NCBI GenBank assembly: GCA_964401385.1
Contig: CAYNYF010000020.1
Location: forward strand, 1-53,583
Source: CAYNYF01 sp964401385
Lineage (GTDB): Bacteria; Planctomycetota; Phycisphaerae; SM23-33
DNA length: 53,583 bases
Direction: 5' to 3'
The translations under genes and the position numbers were made by a program. The notes beneath the pieces are model-generated. The model worked only from the letters and a program-made list of their open reading frames with translations. It was not told the DNA's origin and did no database searches. Positions within the stretch are counted from its first letter, which is position 1; every line of letters starts with the position of its first letter. Shown one piece after another: positions 15,824-24,473 of this stretch.

Positions 15824-15865
15824 GTTCCCTGGTCCCCAGTCCCAAGTCCCAAGTCCCTGTCCTCT
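15824..15865. repeat. short heptamer tandem array (GTCCCAA / GTCCCTG units)
   Basis: Six 7-bp units (GTTCCCT, GGTCCCC, AGTCCCA, AGTCCCA, AGTCCCT and a degraded one) match the array at 71-178, with GGG runs on the minus strand. Their shared unit and period indicate the same repeat family at two loci. Confidence 0.7.
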
Positions 15866-15920
15866 GCACTTTTCAAAGAGCGTCGGCGCGCACGTGCAGC
15901 GCGCCCTCCGTACTTACAGG

Positions 15921-16053
15921 TTGCGTTCGTAGATGCGCGCGCAAACGCTTTCCCAAAAGCGCGCCGCTGGCCGGAAGCTCCCCGCCGGCAAGGAGTAAGA
16001 AATCTCAAGAAACTTTAGTATCCCCGGGGGATGGGAAAGCAAATGCGCGCGCC
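15921..16053. repeat. dispersed palindromic element, copy B
   Basis: It aligns without gaps to copy A (offset 8580): TGCGCGCGCAAACGCTTTC at 15934-15952, then TGCGCGCGC again at 16044, exactly 110 bp on. Here the right end is inverted (GGGAAAGC at 16033-16040 facing GCTTTCCC), so the two ends could pair as a long hairpin with a loop of about 80 nt that again contains AAGGAG. It sits between convergent gene ends, where an upstream promoter role is unlikely. Confidence 0.7.
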
Positions 16054-16072
16054 AATCACGCGCCGAACCAGC

Positions 16073-18481
16073 TCACCGAGGCCGACGCCGGGACAACCAT
16101 TCCTCCCAGGCCTTTGGGTCGTTGCCCAGGTCCCGGCCGGTGAGCTTCTTCAGACGGGCGGCGACGGCCTGTCGGTCGGCGCCCTTGGTGCCCGCCAGCA
16201 GCTCGATCAGATATCCGGCACCCTCCAGCAGGCCCACGTCGGAGATAATCTGCTCGATCTTCTCGACTTCAGGCCTGTCGCGGAAGATTGTCTCCAGACG
16301 CCTTTTCGCCTCGGCCGACAGGGAATCGTCTCGGCGAGCCTCGCCCAGTGCCTCGCGATACCGCCCGAATCCGGCCGTCAGCAGCCTCGTGGCCTCGTCG
16401 CGCTTGCGGAACTCGGGATGATCGAGCTGAACGATCAGTTGCGTGGCCCGGAGAAGCTCTACCTTTGACGGGCCGGTGAGCTTAAACAGCACTGCGTCCT
16501 TGACATCCTGGCCGTAGAGGCGCGGGGGCACTGCCACTCCCAGGTGCCGGAGATACCCAAACAGACGCTCCTCCACGTATTTCCTGTGCTTTCGATAGAA
16601 TTCGAAGAAGGAGGTTCCAGCGGCCGTGAAGAAGACTTCCCCTTTGGCCTCCGCGACGGCGAAGCGCCCGTTCGGACCCTGCAATATCATCAGGAACGCC
16701 CCGTCTGCGGACCTGTTGACCAGAATGCGGAGGCCCCCCTGCCCGTCGTCGAGAATCTCAATCTCCCGCTCGGGATTTTGTAGCTCTGTCAGCGAGATCT
16801 CGATCGCGCTGGTGGAGATCTTCAAGCTCGCACCTATCGCCCCGGACACGCTGAAGTGTCTCTCCATCGTGCGCCCCCCCATGCGAACGCGGGTGCCGCT
16901 GCTCCCGCCGGGCCAGCGGTCCCTGCACCCGCGCTCAAGTAGCGTCATCGCCAGGGCGGCGTTTTTCAACATATCCGCGCGCTGTGGAGGCAAGTCTTTG
17001 AACAGCCTGCTCTCGGGCGAGAAGTAATAGGTCAACTCCTTCTTGGCCTTCCCGATTCGCACAGGATCGCTCCGCTCAACGCGCCGCTGCCAGTGCCGGC
17101 GGTCCACGCACAGGCCGTCGCGCCCAACGGTCAGGCCGATGACCCTGCCGACGTCCTCGGGGATCTCCTGGAGGAGTCCCTTCTTCCACTGGGCCTGGCC
17201 CACCTGTTCCGGAGGCAGGGGCGGTGCGGGTCTGCTTTCCGGTGCAGGCGCGGCGGCAATCTTCGGCAGGTTCCGAGCGCTCACGCCCACGCGACGCAGC
17301 CTGGCGAAGACCTCTTTCTCGGCGTAGCCAGAGTGTGCCCGGCAGAAGGCCAGGAAGGAACGATCGCTGAAACACGTCGCCTGCCCCCGGTCAACGTGGC
17401 CGACGACAACGCGTCCGTCCTCGCGCTGGCGAAGGATCAGCGCCGACCCCTCGCTGCCATCTATCAGCGTCAGCAGCAGCCCGCCCCGGGCATTGTCCCA
17501 CAGCTCCAGCCGCCGCCGTGGGCCGAAGCTTTCCTCCAGAACGATCCGGAACCGGTCGTCCAGATGCGTCAGCTCGGCCCGAAAGCCGCCCACACTCGCC
17601 GTCAGGAGAATGCGGCCTCCGTGGGAGGAGCTTTCTCGCCCGGAAGTCGTCTCGGTCGCGAGTTGGAGCCGCGCGAATACCAGCCTGTAGTCCTCCCCGG
17701 TCGCAGCATCCTTGGCGGCCCTGAGCGCCCAATGCTTGCCAAGGTGCCCCCTCAGGCAGAGTTCTTCGAACTGCTTGCGCAGCTCCTCCCTGTCGATTCC
17801 GGCAGCGACCTGGGCCCAGTGGTCGCGGTCTAGCCGGAGGGCGCCGTCGAGGAGCGTCAACGGGATCAGATCACCCACCTGCGGGGCGAACTGGCCGAAC
17901 CGGCCCCAGACCTTCTGTTTTGCCCACCACTTTTCCCAAGCGCCGACGTCCTTGGCGAAGCTCTGCCGGGTCACTTTCCCCAACCTCCGCACGACGGCGT
18001 CCCGGTTCACGCCCTTGGTCTGCCTGAGCAGTGGGATCAGGTAGTCCGGCCGATCGCTCAGATTCTCGGCCCGAGCGGTCCTCCCGGCGTCCTCCCACCT
18101 TTCACCTGCCTTCCGGAACTCGGCGTTGCTCGACATCAGCTCTTCGAGGCGTTTCTGCTCTTCCCGCCCGAAGGACAAGCGGCCTATGCGTCTCAGCCAC
18201 ATCAGGTAGGGCGAGGGGTCGGCCAGGAACTGCCGCAGCGCCTTGTCGCGCTTTCCTGCGTCCTCGTCGGCGATGGTGCGCAGCATCCGCTCGAACTCCG
18301 CCATCTCGGCCTTGGTGGGCTCGCGAAGCTGGGCGAGGACCGTCCACTTCACCTCGGGCGAATCGACGTCGGGCGGCTTGTCGCCTTCCGCGGCGCCGGC
18401 GGCGCAGGCCGCGCCAAGGATCGTGCCGAGGATCAGCAACCGTGGAGGGAAGCTGCCGCTACGTACAGATCCGGATCGCAT
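16073..18481 (-). CDS. large exported protein with mirrored internal duplication (A-B-B'-A')
   Basis: The 802-residue product has a signal-like N-terminus (about 1-30). Module A (about 50-190) ends YLIPLLRQTKGVNRDAVVRR; the C-terminus (about 660-800) ends with the matching YLIELLAGTKGADRQAVAAR. Two central beta-rich modules also match: a segment ending FLAFCRAHSGYAEKEVFARL and one ending FFEFYRKHRKYVEERLFGYL, with shared DNARGGLLLTL and DDGQGGLRILV. The A modules are HEAT-like/helical with WEKWWAKQK or WEEWLSRRR endings. I do not recognise a named family and assign no activity; it probably acts in the periplasm. It converges on the repeat region. Confidence 0.85.
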   Translation of the reverse strand: MRSGSVRSGSFPPRLLILGTILGAACAAGAAEGDKPPDVDSPEVKWTVLAQLREPTKAEMAEFERMLRTIADEDAGKRDKALRQFLADPSPYLMWLRRIGRLSFGREEQKRLEELMSSNAEFRKAGERWEDAGRTARAENLSDRPDYLIPLLRQTKGVNRDAVVRRLGKVTRQSFAKDVGAWEKWWAKQKVWGRFGQFAPQVGDLIPLTLLDGALRLDRDHWAQVAAGIDREELRKQFEELCLRGHLGKHWALRAAKDAATGEDYRLVFARLQLATETTSGRESSSHGGRILLTASVGGFRAELTHLDDRFRIVLEESFGPRRRLELWDNARGGLLLTLIDGSEGSALILRQREDGRVVVGHVDRGQATCFSDRSFLAFCRAHSGYAEKEVFARLRRVGVSARNLPKIAAAPAPESRPAPPLPPEQVGQAQWKKGLLQEIPEDVGRVIGLTVGRDGLCVDRRHWQRRVERSDPVRIGKAKKELTYYFSPESRLFKDLPPQRADMLKNAALAMTLLERGCRDRWPGGSSGTRVRMGGRTMERHFSVSGAIGASLKISTSAIEISLTELQNPEREIEILDDGQGGLRILVNRSADGAFLMILQGPNGRFAVAEAKGEVFFTAAGTSFFEFYRKHRKYVEERLFGYLRHLGVAVPPRLYGQDVKDAVLFKLTGPSKVELLRATQLIVQLDHPEFRKRDEATRLLTAGFGRYREALGEARRDDSLSAEAKRRLETIFRDRPEVEKIEQIISDVGLLEGAGYLIELLAGTKGADRQAVAARLKKLTGRDLGNDPKAWEEWLSRRRPR

Positions 18482-18728
18482 CGTTCCTGCCCCTTGTCAC
18501 CCGGTCCGTTCGAAGCTATCCCGCCATCGCCCCGGGCGGTTCCACCAGGATGCATGGATTGTACAGTGGCGCGGGCCGCACCGCCACCCCGGACCCCTGC
18601 GTCGGCCCGGGCCGGAACTGGCAATGCGCATGGCTGGCGGCGATAATCGAGCCGGCTGTTGGCGGCCGGGCCGGCCCGGTGGAGGCGAGTCCCGCGAGAG
18701 CTTGTCCCGAACGATCAGGACACAAGCG

Positions 18729-19985
18729 ATGAAGAAACCACCTGTCAAAGAGCTGGCGATCGAAGGCGGAAAGCCGGTGCGGGCAAAGCCGTTTCCCCCG
18801 CGGCGGCTGTTCGGTCAGGCCGAGAAGGCCGCGGCCGTGGCGGTCTTCGACGAAGCCATCGAAAGCGGACATGCATTCGGCTACGGCGGGCCCAGGGAAA
18901 AGGCCTATGAGGCCGAGTTTGCCGAGTCCATGGGCGGCGGGCTGGCCAAGGGTGTCAATTCCGGCACCTCGGCCGTGCTGGCGGCGGTGGCGGCGCTGGA
19001 GCTGGAGCCGGGCAGCGAGGTCGTTTGCCCGCCGATCACCGACCCCGGCGGCGTGATGCCGGTGGCGATGATGAACTGCGTGCCCGTGCCGGCCGACACG
19101 AACGGGTTCTCTTTCAACGCCGGTCCGGAGCAGATCCAGGCCGCCATCAGCGAACGCACGCGGGCCATTACCGTCGCCCACATCATGGGCGAGCCGGTCG
19201 ACATGGCGCCGGTCATGGAACTGGCCCGCCGCCACGGCCTGCCGGTCATCGAGGATTGCGCCCAGGCGCACGGGGCGACCTATCGCGGCAGGAAGGTCGG
19301 CACCTGGGGTGACATCGCCGTCTTTTCAACCATGTCCGGCAAGCACTACGCCAGCGGGGCACAGGGCGGAGTGGTGTTCACCCGCAATGAGGAGCTGTTC
19401 TGGAAGGCCCGGCGGTTTATGGATCGCGGCAAGCCGTTCGGGCTGGACGAGAAGACCAACGTGGTGATGGGCCTGAACCTGAACAGCAACGAACTGGCGG
19501 CCGCGATCGCCCGGGTGCAACTGCGGAAGCTGCCGGAGATCGTGAAGCGGCGCCGTGAGGTTGCGGCCGCAATCGGCGAGGGGATGAAGTCGCTCAAGTC
19601 GGTCCGCCCTGGGCGGGTGGTGGAGCAGGCCGAGGTCAGCTACTGGTTCATGCGCATCACCGTCGATGCAGCGAAGCTGACGGTCGACAAGGACACCTTC
19701 GCCAAGGCCGTCGAGGCCGAGGGCATCCCGCTGATGGCCTCCTACGGCCACGCGCCCAGCGGCCACGTGTGGTTTCGGCTGAGGCGCACGTACGGGCGGA
19801 GCGGCTGCCCGTGGACCTGCCCGCACTACGCCGGCCCGGGCGACGCGAAATACGAGCTGCCCAACTGCCAGGTAGTGGTCGCGTCCAACTTCCTCATTTC
19901 CACTCACGAAAACTGGGGCGCCCATGAGGTCCGGGACACCCTGGCCGCCCTGGCCAAGGTCGAGCAGGCGTACCTGAAGCGGTAG
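18729..19985 (+). CDS. DegT/DnrJ/EryC1/StrS-family aminotransferase
   Basis: This PLP-dependent sugar- or aminobenzoate-type aminotransferase has 418 residues; the start is the ATG at 18729, and the longer upstream frame is not coding. The N-terminus has the family opening ELAIEGGKPVR and PPRRLFGQAEKAA. Landmarks follow: GVNSGTSAVLAAVAALEL (substrate Ser/Thr), EDCAQAHGA (Asp for the PLP pyridine), and FSTMSGKHYASGAQGG, where Lys205 is the PLP Schiff-base lysine. Typical uses are amino-sugar nucleotides or AHBA-like precursors, but no sugar-nucleotide gene is next to it. The precise substrate is not visible. Confidence 0.85.
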   Translation: MKKPPVKELAIEGGKPVRAKPFPPRRLFGQAEKAAAVAVFDEAIESGHAFGYGGPREKAYEAEFAESMGGGLAKGVNSGTSAVLAAVAALELEPGSEVVCPPITDPGGVMPVAMMNCVPVPADTNGFSFNAGPEQIQAAISERTRAITVAHIMGEPVDMAPVMELARRHGLPVIEDCAQAHGATYRGRKVGTWGDIAVFSTMSGKHYASGAQGGVVFTRNEELFWKARRFMDRGKPFGLDEKTNVVMGLNLNSNELAAAIARVQLRKLPEIVKRRREVAAAIGEGMKSLKSVRPGRVVEQAEVSYWFMRITVDAAKLTVDKDTFAKAVEAEGIPLMASYGHAPSGHVWFRLRRTYGRSGCPWTCPHYAGPGDAKYELPNCQVVVASNFLISTHENWGAHEVRDTLAALAKVEQAYLKR

Positions 19986-20321
19986 GATCTCCCCGCCGCC
20001 GCAGCCCTGCCTGAACCGGTCAAAGTCGGGCCCGAACTGCCAATCCGCCTTGGCTGCCACCTGCCGCGCCAAGGATCCCCAGCAAGGGAAGGCAGCGTGA
20101 TTGAAAGCCATATTCCTAAAGCTATCAACAAGGGGACCTTACGTATAGATGTGTAAGCAGTCTCTTTTATGTAAGATTTTTTGGTTCCATACTTGACAAC
20201 TGGTACTTCTTATATACAATATAAGAGACAAGATGCTTCCCTAGTAAAGACGGACCGGTCAAAACCGAACCGCGTGAAGGAAACAGCAGGACGGGACCGA
20301 CCCCAGGAAGGTAGCGGAACG
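19986..20321. other. AT-rich leader region of the sigma factor gene
   Basis: After about 100 bp of ordinary GC-rich DNA, 20110-20240 becomes markedly A/T-rich and carries the promoter and inverted repeat described at 20193-20225, followed by a roughly 100-nt untranslated leader. No gene is visible. Confidence 0.6.
20193..20225 (+). promoter_or_regulatory. sigma-factor gene promoter with inverted repeat
   Basis: A perfect TTGACA (20193-20198) and TACAAT (20215-20220) are 16 bp apart. The -10 lies inside the inverted repeat CTTATAT-ACA-ATATAAG (20209-20225; arms extend to 8 bp), the arrangement expected of a repressor operator, possibly autoregulatory. Confidence 0.6.
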
Positions 20322-21248
20322 ATGATGACAGCAGTAGCAAGCAAGCCGAAGCGGAATCCCCGGCGGACCGTGGAAAAGCTTTGCACGGAGGATCGCAAGC
20401 TTTACGAGTCCATTCCGGAAAGCGTGGGCTATGTTGACCATCCCTCCTTACGTCGGCCGGCAACGGAGCGGCGGCTCTTCGGACCGGAGGCCGAGGACGT
20501 GCCCGTCCCCAATTGGAGGCAGTACCCGGAGATCCAGGAGCTGCCCCAGCGGGCGCCGAAGACCCGCAAGCTGCTGACGCAGGAGCAGGAGTCCCTGCTC
20601 TTCCTGCGATATAACTGTGCCCGGCGCCGGCTGGACAAACTCATGATCGCCCAACGACGCCGCTTCGCCCGCAGCAGAGTTCCCGAGATAGTCCAATGGT
20701 ACCGGCGTGTGTTGGAAATCCGGGCGGCCCTGACCAACGCCAACATGGCGCTGGTGGTGGCAATGGCCAAGCGCACAAGGATCAACGCCGTCGAGTTCAG
20801 CGAGCTGGTCAGCGAGGGCAACATGGCCTTGCTGCGGGCAGTGGACAAGTTTGACGTGGCAAGGGGCTTCAAGTTCTCGACCTACGCCTGCCGGGCGATC
20901 TTGAAAGCCTTCAGCCGGGTGGCGACCAAGGCCGGCAACTACCGACAGCACTTCCCGGCCGAGTTCGATCCGTGCATGGAGCAGAGCGACGAAGTGGAAC
21001 GCCGGCACAGCTATCAGCGAGAACTGGCCATTGAGGACATCCAGCGCGTCCTCGCGAGTAATGTCGCCCAGTTGACGGACGTACAGCAGCAGGTGGTCTC
21101 GGCGCGGTTCGCGGTCGCAGGGCACCCGGAAGTCCTGACTCTGGAGCAAGTCGGGCGACTGGTCGGACTGTCGAAGGAGAGGGTTCGTCAGGTCCAGAAC
21201 GAGGCACTGACGAAGCTGCGAGAGGCTCTGGAGGAAGTTGCGGCCTGA
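20322..21248 (+). CDS. atypical sigma-70-family RNA polymerase sigma factor
   Basis: The start is an ATG at 20322 (AGGAAG 11-16 bases upstream). The 308-residue product lacks region 1.1. The N-terminal third is basic and unusual. Region 2 (about 165-235) contains EFSELVSEGNMALLRAVDKF (2.2-like) and FKFSTYACRAILKAFSR (2.3/2.4), in which the usual WWIRQA tryptophans are replaced. Region 3 is short or absent. Region 4 (about 250-305) has a helix-turn-helix with GRLVGLSKERVRQVQNEALTKL. It would direct RNA polymerase to a dedicated promoter set. No anti-sigma gene is adjacent. Confidence 0.85.
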   Translation: MMTAVASKPKRNPRRTVEKLCTEDRKLYESIPESVGYVDHPSLRRPATERRLFGPEAEDVPVPNWRQYPEIQELPQRAPKTRKLLTQEQESLLFLRYNCARRRLDKLMIAQRRRFARSRVPEIVQWYRRVLEIRAALTNANMALVVAMAKRTRINAVEFSELVSEGNMALLRAVDKFDVARGFKFSTYACRAILKAFSRVATKAGNYRQHFPAEFDPCMEQSDEVERRHSYQRELAIEDIQRVLASNVAQLTDVQQQVVSARFAVAGHPEVLTLEQVGRLVGLSKERVRQVQNEALTKLREALEEVAA

Positions 21249-21544
21249 GCGTCCAACCAGCGCGAGGCCACGATCGTAAAGTCTTCCCATTTGCGGGCGC
21301 TTCATGGGTTGCCGCGAGCGGGGGAACGCCCGGCCGAGTTCGAGAGACCGCGGGCGGCTGGCGAGAGCGCCTCTTGAGAATCTTACCGGCGCTGGATCTC
21401 TTTCATGCCCTCCACGTCTAAGGCCAAGGACAACCGCCCGTGCGGGCCCTTCCAGAAGCTTCTGACATCGGTCCCCGGCGGAGATAAAATGTCCAGCGTG
21501 TTGCTGACGACGGAACGGTACCGCCTGAGAAAGGAGAGTCTGCC
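21249..21544. other. gap before the DUF4139 gene
   Basis: About 300 bp of GC-rich DNA without a recognisable gene or strong promoter motif. A GAGGCGAGAG-like run and a TTCATGCCCTCC stretch are present, but nothing decisive. Confidence 0.4.
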
Positions 21545-23614
21545 ATGAGGCCCATCGGACTGCTTGTGGCGTTGGTCGGCAGTGTGGGTTTGGCGTTGAC
21601 GTCGCCGGCGCTGCCGGCCGAGGTCGCCTTGCCCGTAACCAAGATCACGGCCTTCAGTTCAGGAGTCGCCTACTTCGAGCACAACGGCAAGGTCGCCGAC
21701 GAGGCGACCGTGCTGTTAAAGTTCAAGACCGAGCAGATCAATGACATCCTCAAGTCTCTGGTCGTGATGGACTTCGGCGGCGGCGACGTCACTGGCGTCA
21801 ACTACGGCTCGCGCGACCCGCTGACCAGGGCGCTGAAGAGCTTCGGTGTGGACATCTCCGCCGAGCCGACGCTGGGGCAGTTGCTCAAGCAGATTCGCGG
21901 CTCGGAGGTCATCCTGGCCGCCCCGGAGAAGGTCCAGGGCAAGATCCTGGGCGTGGAGACCAGGACCAGGCGAATCCTGCCTTCCAACACGCTGATCAGC
22001 CAGGAGGTGCTGAACCTGCTGACCGACGGGGGGATCAAGGCCATCCCGCTGGACACCGTCGCCAGCATCACGCTGGCCGACAAGAAGCTCAACGAAGAGC
22101 TGAACAAGGCGCTGGCGCTGCTGGTGGAGAGCCGCGACACCAACCGCAAGCCGGTGCAGATCAAGTTCACCGGCAAAGGCGAGCGGGCGGTGCGGATCGG
22201 CTACATCGCCGAGGCGCCGATCTGGAAGACCTCCTACCGGCTGGTGCTCGGTGACAAGAAGGACCAGGCGACCCTACAGGGCTGGGCGATCGTGGAGAAC
22301 ACCAGCGATTTCGACTGGGAGAAGGTGGAGTTGACGCTGGTCTCCGGCCGGCCGATCTCGTTCGTCCAGGACCTATACACGCCGCTGTATGTGCCTCGCC
22401 CGGTGGTCCGGCCGGAGCTGTACGCCTCGCTGCGCCCGCAGGAATACGAAGAGGGCCTGGTTTTCGAAAGCGCCAAGAAGCTCGCCGAGGCCAAGGGGAA
22501 TCTCGCCCAGCTACGCCGGCGCGCCGGTCGAGCGGCCCCGGCAGCGGCGGCAAGACCCCAAGCCCCACGACGCGCCTACCTGGCTGACCGGGCCAAGGCC
22601 GAGAAAGAGGCCGCGGAGGCACTCCAGCAGGGCGTGCGTTCGGTGGCCGCCGCCAAGGCCGTCGGGGAGCTGTTCTCCTATCCCATCAAGACGCCGGTGT
22701 CCCTGCCCCGGCGCAAGTCGGCCATGCTGCCGATCGTCAACCAGCCCATCCAGGCCCGCAAGGTCAGCATCTACAACGCCTCCGTCCTTCCCAAGCTACC
22801 CCTCAACGGGGTGTGGCTGATCAATGACACGGGATTGAGCCTGCTGGCCGGGCCGGTGACCGTCTTTGACGAGGGCACCTACGGCGGCGACGCCCGCATC
22901 GGAAACCTCTCGGCCGAGGACAAGCGGCTGCTCAGCTATGCCATCGACCTGAACATGACGGTCGACTCCTCGGACACTTCCTCGCAGAGAATCATCTCGG
23001 CACGGATCGACCGGGGCACGCTGCACTATACCCGCAAGTACACCTACACGCGGAAGTACACCGCCAAGAACAAGGCCGACAAGCAGCGCACGCTGGTGAT
23101 TGAGCATCCGCTGGTGGCCAACCGCAAGCTCCTCAAGCCGGAAAAGCCGGCGGAAAAGACCGCGGCCGTGTATCGCTTCGAGCTCGAGGTACCCGCCGGC
23201 AAGACGCAGACGTTCGCGGTCGCCGAGGAGCGCGTGGCGGCCGAGAGCATGGGCATCCTCCCGACGCGCGAGGGCACGTTGCAGTGGTACGCCACGAGCG
23301 GGGAGATTCCCAAGGAGGTCCGCGACGCCCTGGCCAAGGCGCTGGCGATGAAGAGAAAGCTAAGCGAGTTGCAGTCCCGGCTGAGCAAGGTGACCAGCCA
23401 GTTGCAGACCATCGAGCGCGGGCAGGACCGGCTGCGGCGGAACATTGCCACCGTCGGCAAGGACTCCACCCTCGGGATCCGGTACCTGAAAAAGCTCAAC
23501 GAGGAAGAGGATCAGATCGAAGCCCTGGAAAAGCAGATCCAGGAGCTGCGAAAGCAGATCGACGACCAGCAGAAGGAGCTTTCCGGCTACCTGGAAGATC
23601 TGAAGGTCGGCTGA
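21545..23614 (+). CDS. exported DUF4139 protein
   Basis: The 689-residue product begins with a signal peptide (about 1-24, cleaving near PALPA-E). The central region (roughly 200-560) is the DUF4139 type seen in mucoidy-inhibitor-like proteins: KTSYRLVLGDKKDQATLQGW (about 227-246), then VENTSDFDWEKVELTLVSG (about 248-266), and conserved strands near RIISARIDRGTLHYTRKY. An Ala/Arg-rich linker interrupts at about 322-350, and the C-terminus (600-689) is a coiled coil with LRRNIATVGKDSTLGIRYLK. Function is unknown; it is a probable cell-surface scaffold. AGGAGAG precedes the ATG. Confidence 0.85.
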   Translation: MRPIGLLVALVGSVGLALTSPALPAEVALPVTKITAFSSGVAYFEHNGKVADEATVLLKFKTEQINDILKSLVVMDFGGGDVTGVNYGSRDPLTRALKSFGVDISAEPTLGQLLKQIRGSEVILAAPEKVQGKILGVETRTRRILPSNTLISQEVLNLLTDGGIKAIPLDTVASITLADKKLNEELNKALALLVESRDTNRKPVQIKFTGKGERAVRIGYIAEAPIWKTSYRLVLGDKKDQATLQGWAIVENTSDFDWEKVELTLVSGRPISFVQDLYTPLYVPRPVVRPELYASLRPQEYEEGLVFESAKKLAEAKGNLAQLRRRAGRAAPAAAARPQAPRRAYLADRAKAEKEAAEALQQGVRSVAAAKAVGELFSYPIKTPVSLPRRKSAMLPIVNQPIQARKVSIYNASVLPKLPLNGVWLINDTGLSLLAGPVTVFDEGTYGGDARIGNLSAEDKRLLSYAIDLNMTVDSSDTSSQRIISARIDRGTLHYTRKYTYTRKYTAKNKADKQRTLVIEHPLVANRKLLKPEKPAEKTAAVYRFELEVPAGKTQTFAVAEERVAAESMGILPTREGTLQWYATSGEIPKEVRDALAKALAMKRKLSELQSRLSKVTSQLQTIERGQDRLRRNIATVGKDSTLGIRYLKKLNEEEDQIEALEKQIQELRKQIDDQQKELSGYLEDLKVG

Positions 23615-23713
23615 TTTCGTTGCAGAGCACGGGCGGGCCCACAGTTGGGATCGCGGCGAAGCGTCACGCGCTCGCGCCGGCGGAGTTTCGTCCGCGGCGG
23701 CCAGGAGTTGAGC

Positions 23714-23740
23714 CTTCGCGCTTTGCCTTTTCAGCGCGAG
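23714..23740. terminator. weak bidirectional hairpin between convergent genes
   Basis: CTTCGCGCT (23714-23722) pairs imperfectly with AGCGCGAG (23733-23740) over 8 bp. It lies between the convergent ends at 23614 and 23769. No clear T run. Confidence 0.3.
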
Positions 23741-23768
23741 GGGGCTTGCGTCGACCCGCCTCGATCGT

Positions 23769-24287
23769 CTACGCGTCGAGCAACTCCGGCAACCGCAGCG
23801 GCAGTTCGTCGCGGTTGGCCGTCGTAAGTTCGATCAAGGTAACGTCGCCTCTTCGGCGCAACTTCTCCAGAAACGGATGCCGGTGGGTGGGTATCGTGGC
23901 CAGTATGGGATGGTCGGAACCCATGACCTCCGTGACGGCTTGCTGAAAGGCCTCCGAGCACAGCTCCATCTTCCCGATCTCGTCAATGATCACGGTTCCA
24001 CGACGGCGGAGCGCTTCGGACAGGGCCTTGACCCCGAGGCGTTCGAACGCAGCCACGTCCACCCGGTACTTGCCCACTCGCGGTCCGGAGCCATAATCGG
24101 CGTGCGCCAGGATGCCCTCGGTACCGTCGTGAACGTCCTCGACACGAAAGCCGACGCGGCGGCCGGACTGACGAATCTCCGCCGTCAGGAACCCGCCTGC
24201 GATCGAGCTTGCCCCGGCCAGGAATTTGCGGATAACCGTCGTCTTTCCGACACCCGGCCGGCCCGTGATCAAGATCTTCTTCCGCAC
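23769..24287 (-). CDS. THEP1-like nucleoside-triphosphatase
   Basis: I choose the GTG at 24287, with GGAGG 5 bases upstream, giving MRKKILITGRPGVGKTT at the N-terminus exactly as in THEP1-type NTPases; the frame upstream is not supported. The P-loop is GRPGVGKT (9-16), Walker B is VIIDEIGKMEL (about 95-105), and the C-terminus has the family's helix-rich end (PTHRHPFLEKLRR). The 172-residue length fits the family. THEP1 proteins hydrolyse NTPs (ATP, GTP) and some members act on RNA or in nucleotide metabolism, but the physiological role is unsettled. It lies just downstream of galK on the same strand. Confidence 0.85.
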   Translation of the reverse strand: MRKKILITGRPGVGKTTVIRKFLAGASSIAGGFLTAEIRQSGRRVGFRVEDVHDGTEGILAHADYGSGPRVGKYRVDVAAFERLGVKALSEALRRRGTVIIDEIGKMELCSEAFQQAVTEVMGSDHPILATIPTHRHPFLEKLRRRGDVTLIELTTANRDELPLRLPELLDA

Positions 24288-24473
24288 TTCGGCCTCCGCC
24301 ACGCCCCAAGCATCGCCTCGCGAAGATTCAGGCCTCCAGATTGTCGCCGCCGAGGGGATCAAACACATCTTCGCGGACCCCGCGCCCCGGCAAACAGGCC
24401 GCCGGGCCCGCGCCTTGCAGAGAGCATTGGCTGACGCAAATAGCGGTATCGGCGTCGACGGCGTCCAGGCGAT

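Larger units (their letters stand above)
15496..16072. other. repeat-rich convergent intergenic region
   Basis: These 577 bp between two convergent genes hold no plausible gene. They contain a 10-bp tandem array (15561-15680), a CGGTATCCGG-type degenerate stretch (about 15770-15810), a heptamer array (15824-15865) and copy B of the dispersed palindromic element (15921-16053). Confidence 0.8.

Noticed and set aside
71..15865. Heptamer and decamer arrays as CRISPR arrays
   Set aside because: Units of 7 and 10 bp with no unique spacers; no cas genes in the window.
18243..18728. Upstream in-frame extension of the DegT aminotransferase frame
   Set aside because: The extension is antisense to the start of the 802-residue gene; the family start ELAIEGGKPVR lies after the ATG at 18729.
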